Of a DNA stretch of 38,004 bases, positions 35,867-38,004 are shown in pieces. This DNA is from an uncultured Caulobacterales bacterium (GTDB taxonomy: Bacteria; Pseudomonadota; Alphaproteobacteria; Caulobacterales; Caulobacteraceae). The DNA is taken from the NCBI GenBank assembly GCA_903858185.1, contig CAIOHT010000064.1:1-38004 (forward strand), read 5' to 3'. Both the position numbers and the translations under genes were made by a program. Each line of letters begins with the position of its first letter. Within the stretch, counting starts at the first letter, position 1. The notes below the pieces were generated by a model. It was not told the origin of the DNA, did not search any database, and was given only the letters and a program-made list of their open reading frames with translations.

Positions 35867-37444
35867 CTACATCCGGACCCGGACGCCGCCGCCGCCGCCC
35901 ATCGGGCCGCCTTGCGTCGCCTTGGCCTTGGCTTTCGGGCCGCCGCCGATGATCACCTCGTCGCCGGCCTTCAGCGGGCCGACGATCTGGGTGAACGAGC
36001 CATCGGTTGCGCCGACGCGGACGGGCACCGCTACGGGTTTACCGTCCCGCAGCACATGGACCACGCCGGCGGTCATCCCGCCTGGTCCGCGACCGCCGCC
36101 CATGGCGGCCATCCGGGCGCGCAGGGCGACGAGCTTTTCCTTCTGTGCGGGCTTCAGGATCGGCTCGAGGCGGGTCAGGACGGTCTGGGTCATCTCGCGC
36201 ATGGCCTGGCGCCGGGCGGTGGGGTCGCCGGACGCCCTGGCCAGCGCCTTGGTGCGTTCCTCGGCCAGGATGGCTTCGGCCTTCGCAGTCTGGGCGGCAT
36301 CGAGATCGAGTTGTTCGAGCAGGCGCGCGCCCATGCCGCCACCCTGGCGCTGGCCACCGGCCGGGCGCTGCCCGCCGGCGCCCGGTGGGCCGCCCCCGCC
36401 GCCCATCATCGGCCCGCCGGCGCTGCGTTGTGGGGCGCCGGCCTGTTGGTCGGGCGGTGTCCAGCGGAGCGCGGCAGCCGGAACCTTCAGGACGCCGCGG
36501 AGCTGCTGGATGACGATGTCGGCGTTGGCCGTCATGCCGGGCATCAGCTTGCCGCCGGGGTTCTCGGCCTGGGCGATAACGATGTAGGCGACGACGTTGG
36601 AGTCCGTCTCGGGCTGTTTGCGGACCTGGGTGACGACGCCGGAATAGGTGTCGTCCGGAAAGGCGTCGACGGTGAAGCGGACAGACTGTCCTTCCTGCAC
36701 CTGCCCGATATCGGCCTCATCGACGGTGATCTTCACCTCGAGTTTGGACAGGTCGTTGGCGATCTGGAACAGCACCGGCGCGGAGAGGCTGGCTGCGACC
36801 GTCTGACCCGGTTCGATCGAGCGGCTGATGATGATTCCGTCGATCGGCGCGACGATGCTGGTGCGGCCCAGATCTGTCTGGGTGCTGGCAAGCGCGGCCT
36901 GGCTCTGGGCGACGCCGGCGCGGGCGGCCTGAACATTGGCCTGGGTCGACTTCCAGGCCGCCATGGCCGAGTCGAGCGCGGCCTTGGCCATGATGCCCTG
37001 GTCGTAGAGGATCTTCGTGCGGTTGTAGGCGGCGCGGGCCTCCTCGGCCTGGGCCTGGGCCTGGGCAACCTGGGCCTGGTTCGCTGCGATCTGGGCCTGA
37101 CCCTGCCGAAGGCGGCTGATGTAGGTCTGGGGATCGAGGGTCGCCAGCAGCTGGCCGGCGCGGACCTGATCGTTGAAGTCCACCAGCACCTTCAGGATCT
37201 GGCCGGAAATCTGCGAACCGACGTCGACCTGGACCAACGCCTGCAGCGAGCCGGAGGCCGAGACGGATTTCGTGATGTCGCCCTGCTGGACCTGCTCGGT
37301 GCGGTAGGGGTCCTTCGGCGCCTTGGGCTTGAGCAGTTGCCACCCGCCCCAGGCAGCGATCAGCACGCCCAGCGCGACCAGGACATAGATCACAGGGCGC
37401 GGGAGGCCAGCTTTGCGGTGTGTCTTGGCGGCGTTCAGGCTCAT
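35867..37444 (-). CDS. MacA-like periplasmic adaptor with inserted Gly-rich and helical segment
   Basis: The 525-residue protein has an N-terminal membrane anchor (about 18-37), a lipoyl/barrel-sandwich half (SASGSLQALVQVDVGSQISG), an alpha-helical hairpin (108-195, Gln/Ala-rich), the second lipoyl half (APIDGIIISRSIEPGQTV) and a beta-barrel (240-325). Typical MacA proteins continue straight to the membrane-proximal domain. Here 126 residues (331-456) intervene: Gly/Pro/Gln-rich linkers around a helical block at 374-448 with an LDLDAAQ start and ILKPAQKEKL end, resembling Spy/CpxP LTxxQ helices. The membrane-proximal domain resumes with GVVHVLRDGKPVAVPVRVG. The start overlaps the EF-hand gene stop by 4 bases. 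Confidence 0.9.
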   Translation of the reverse strand: MSLNAAKTHRKAGLPRPVIYVLVALGVLIAAWGGWQLLKPKAPKDPYRTEQVQQGDITKSVSASGSLQALVQVDVGSQISGQILKVLVDFNDQVRAGQLLATLDPQTYISRLRQGQAQIAANQAQVAQAQAQAEEARAAYNRTKILYDQGIMAKAALDSAMAAWKSTQANVQAARAGVAQSQAALASTQTDLGRTSIVAPIDGIIISRSIEPGQTVAASLSAPVLFQIANDLSKLEVKITVDEADIGQVQEGQSVRFTVDAFPDDTYSGVVTQVRKQPETDSNVVAYIVIAQAENPGGKLMPGMTANADIVIQQLRGVLKVPAAALRWTPPDQQAGAPQRSAGGPMMGGGGGPPGAGGQRPAGGQRQGGGMGARLLEQLDLDAAQTAKAEAILAEERTKALARASGDPTARRQAMREMTQTVLTRLEPILKPAQKEKLVALRARMAAMGGGRGPGGMTAGVVHVLRDGKPVAVPVRVGATDGSFTQIVGPLKAGDEVIIGGGPKAKAKATQGGPMGGGGGVRVRM

Positions 37445-38004
37445 GGGGTCTCGTAACCGGGCTCGATGACGGGCAGTGCTATCTGAATGGAGCTAGACGC
37501 CGCAGGTTGCAGGCGCATTTCAACAGATTTCGGCTTCTTCTTTCGGCCACCGTCCCTGGGCGGGGCATCCGCCATCGCCTGGGCCGGCGTTTTGCCCAGA
37601 TCGACGGCGGCCAGGCGGCCGTCGCTGTCGGTGTCGAGCAGGGCGAACCGCATGCGGGCGGCCGCCTCGGCTTCGGCCAGCGTGACCTTGTGGTCCAGAT
37701 CGGAATCGGCGCCGCGCACCGGATGTGGCTCGTTGATCACCGAATACTGGGCCGCGCCCTGCCGCCGTGGCGCCATGGGGCGACCGCGCGGATAGAGGAT
37801 GCTGGGCTGACCGTAGGCCTGCTCGGCGCGTGTCGGCGGCAGGGGCAGGATCTGCTGGCCATCGCTCCTCCGGTCTGGCAGCGGCATGACGCCCGTGATT
37901 TCCGGCGCGATGTCGCGCTCGTAGTCGGCGTTCTCGAAACCATCGACGACCCGATCCCCGTCCTTGTCCAGGGTGGCGAAGAAGGCGAGCGAGTCGGCGA
38001 CGAA
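37441..38004 (-). CDS. EF-hand calcium-binding-like protein, 5' end outside window
   Basis: The frame is open to the last base of the window, giving 187 residues of a longer protein. Three EF-hand-like loops are visible: DKDGDRVVDGFE near the start of the visible part, DSDLDHKVTLAEAEA in the middle and DTDSDGRLAAVDLG further on. The last two form a typical pair of Asp-rich loops with the helix between. Low-complexity Pro/Arg/Gln stretches separate them. I infer a periplasmic or secreted sensor or chaperone linked to the export operon, since it overlaps the adaptor start (ATGA). Any signal peptide would lie outside the window. Confidence 0.8.
   Translation of the reverse strand, partial: FVADSLAFFATLDKDGDRVVDGFENADYERDIAPEITGVMPLPDRRSDGQQILPLPPTRAEQAYGQPSILYPRGRPMAPRRQGAAQYSVINEPHPVRGADSDLDHKVTLAEAEAAARMRFALLDTDSDGRLAAVDLGKTPAQAMADAPPRDGGRKKKPKSVEMRLQPAASSSIQIALPVIEPGYETP

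Noticed and set aside
35912..37456. 514-codon plus-strand open frame opposite the MacA-like gene
   Set aside because: Gly/Asp/Leu-rich shadow of the adaptor gene, with no conserved motif.

Overview
The window is a high-G+C (mostly in the upper 60s percent), gene-dense piece of an alphaproteobacterial chromosome. The organism is almost certainly a member of the Caulobacterales (Caulobacter, Brevundimonas, Phenylobacterium or a close relative). The main reason is an almost complete holdfast polysaccharide locus in the order known from Caulobacter crescentus (hfsE-F-G-H, then hfsC-B-A, then hfsD). The housekeeping gene content, CtrA-like TTAA-N7-TTAA sites and a GCTAAC-type -10 fit the same assignment. 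I cannot fix the genus from sequence alone.

Region 1 (1-12269) is mostly housekeeping. A partial single-pass membrane protein runs into dprA. The minus-strand run pyrB - pyrC-like - small membrane protein - plsY - dprA is tightly packed and looks like one operon. The pyrC-like protein has lost the dihydroorotase metal and catalytic residues, so it is probably a non-catalytic partner of aspartate transcarbamoylase. Next come an AEC-type transporter, a divergent NADP-dependent oxidoreductase, ruvX, the gatCAB operon for Asn-tRNA/Gln-tRNA amidation, and an unrecognised protein with two winged-helix-like segments. Several dispersed palindromic intergenic repeats lie between these genes.

Region 2 (12270-17386) is accessory and extracellular: a 1137-residue RTX adhesin-like protein with FG-GAP/VCBS-type repeats but no type I secretion genes nearby, an RcnB-like periplasmic protein with a long Arg/Asp repeat, and a small Sel1-like protein. 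The intergenic region between the last two holds repeated GGGTGA inverted motifs and two mutually exclusive hairpins.

Region 3 (17393-27452) is the holdfast locus. HfsE starts the lipid-linked sugar, HfsG adds sugars, HfsH deacetylates, HfsF flips, HfsC polymerises, HfsA/HfsB control chain length and export, and HfsD is the outer-membrane export component. A CPBP-family membrane protease gene is lodged between hfsC and hfsH, overlapping the end of hfsC.

Region 4 (27574-30264) begins with tRNA-Ser(GCT). It is followed by a distinctly lower-G+C methyltransferase of the CmcI type and about 570 bases without a convincing gene, which suggests transferred DNA. A Tag-like DNA glycosylase and a striking double palindrome close it.

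Region 5 (30264-38004) has a fatty-acid-CoA ligase with a TetR regulator, a TauD-type dioxygenase, a small membrane protein, and a MacAB-like export operon (EF-hand protein - adaptor with an unusual inserted helical segment - ATPase - permease) that runs off the end of the window.
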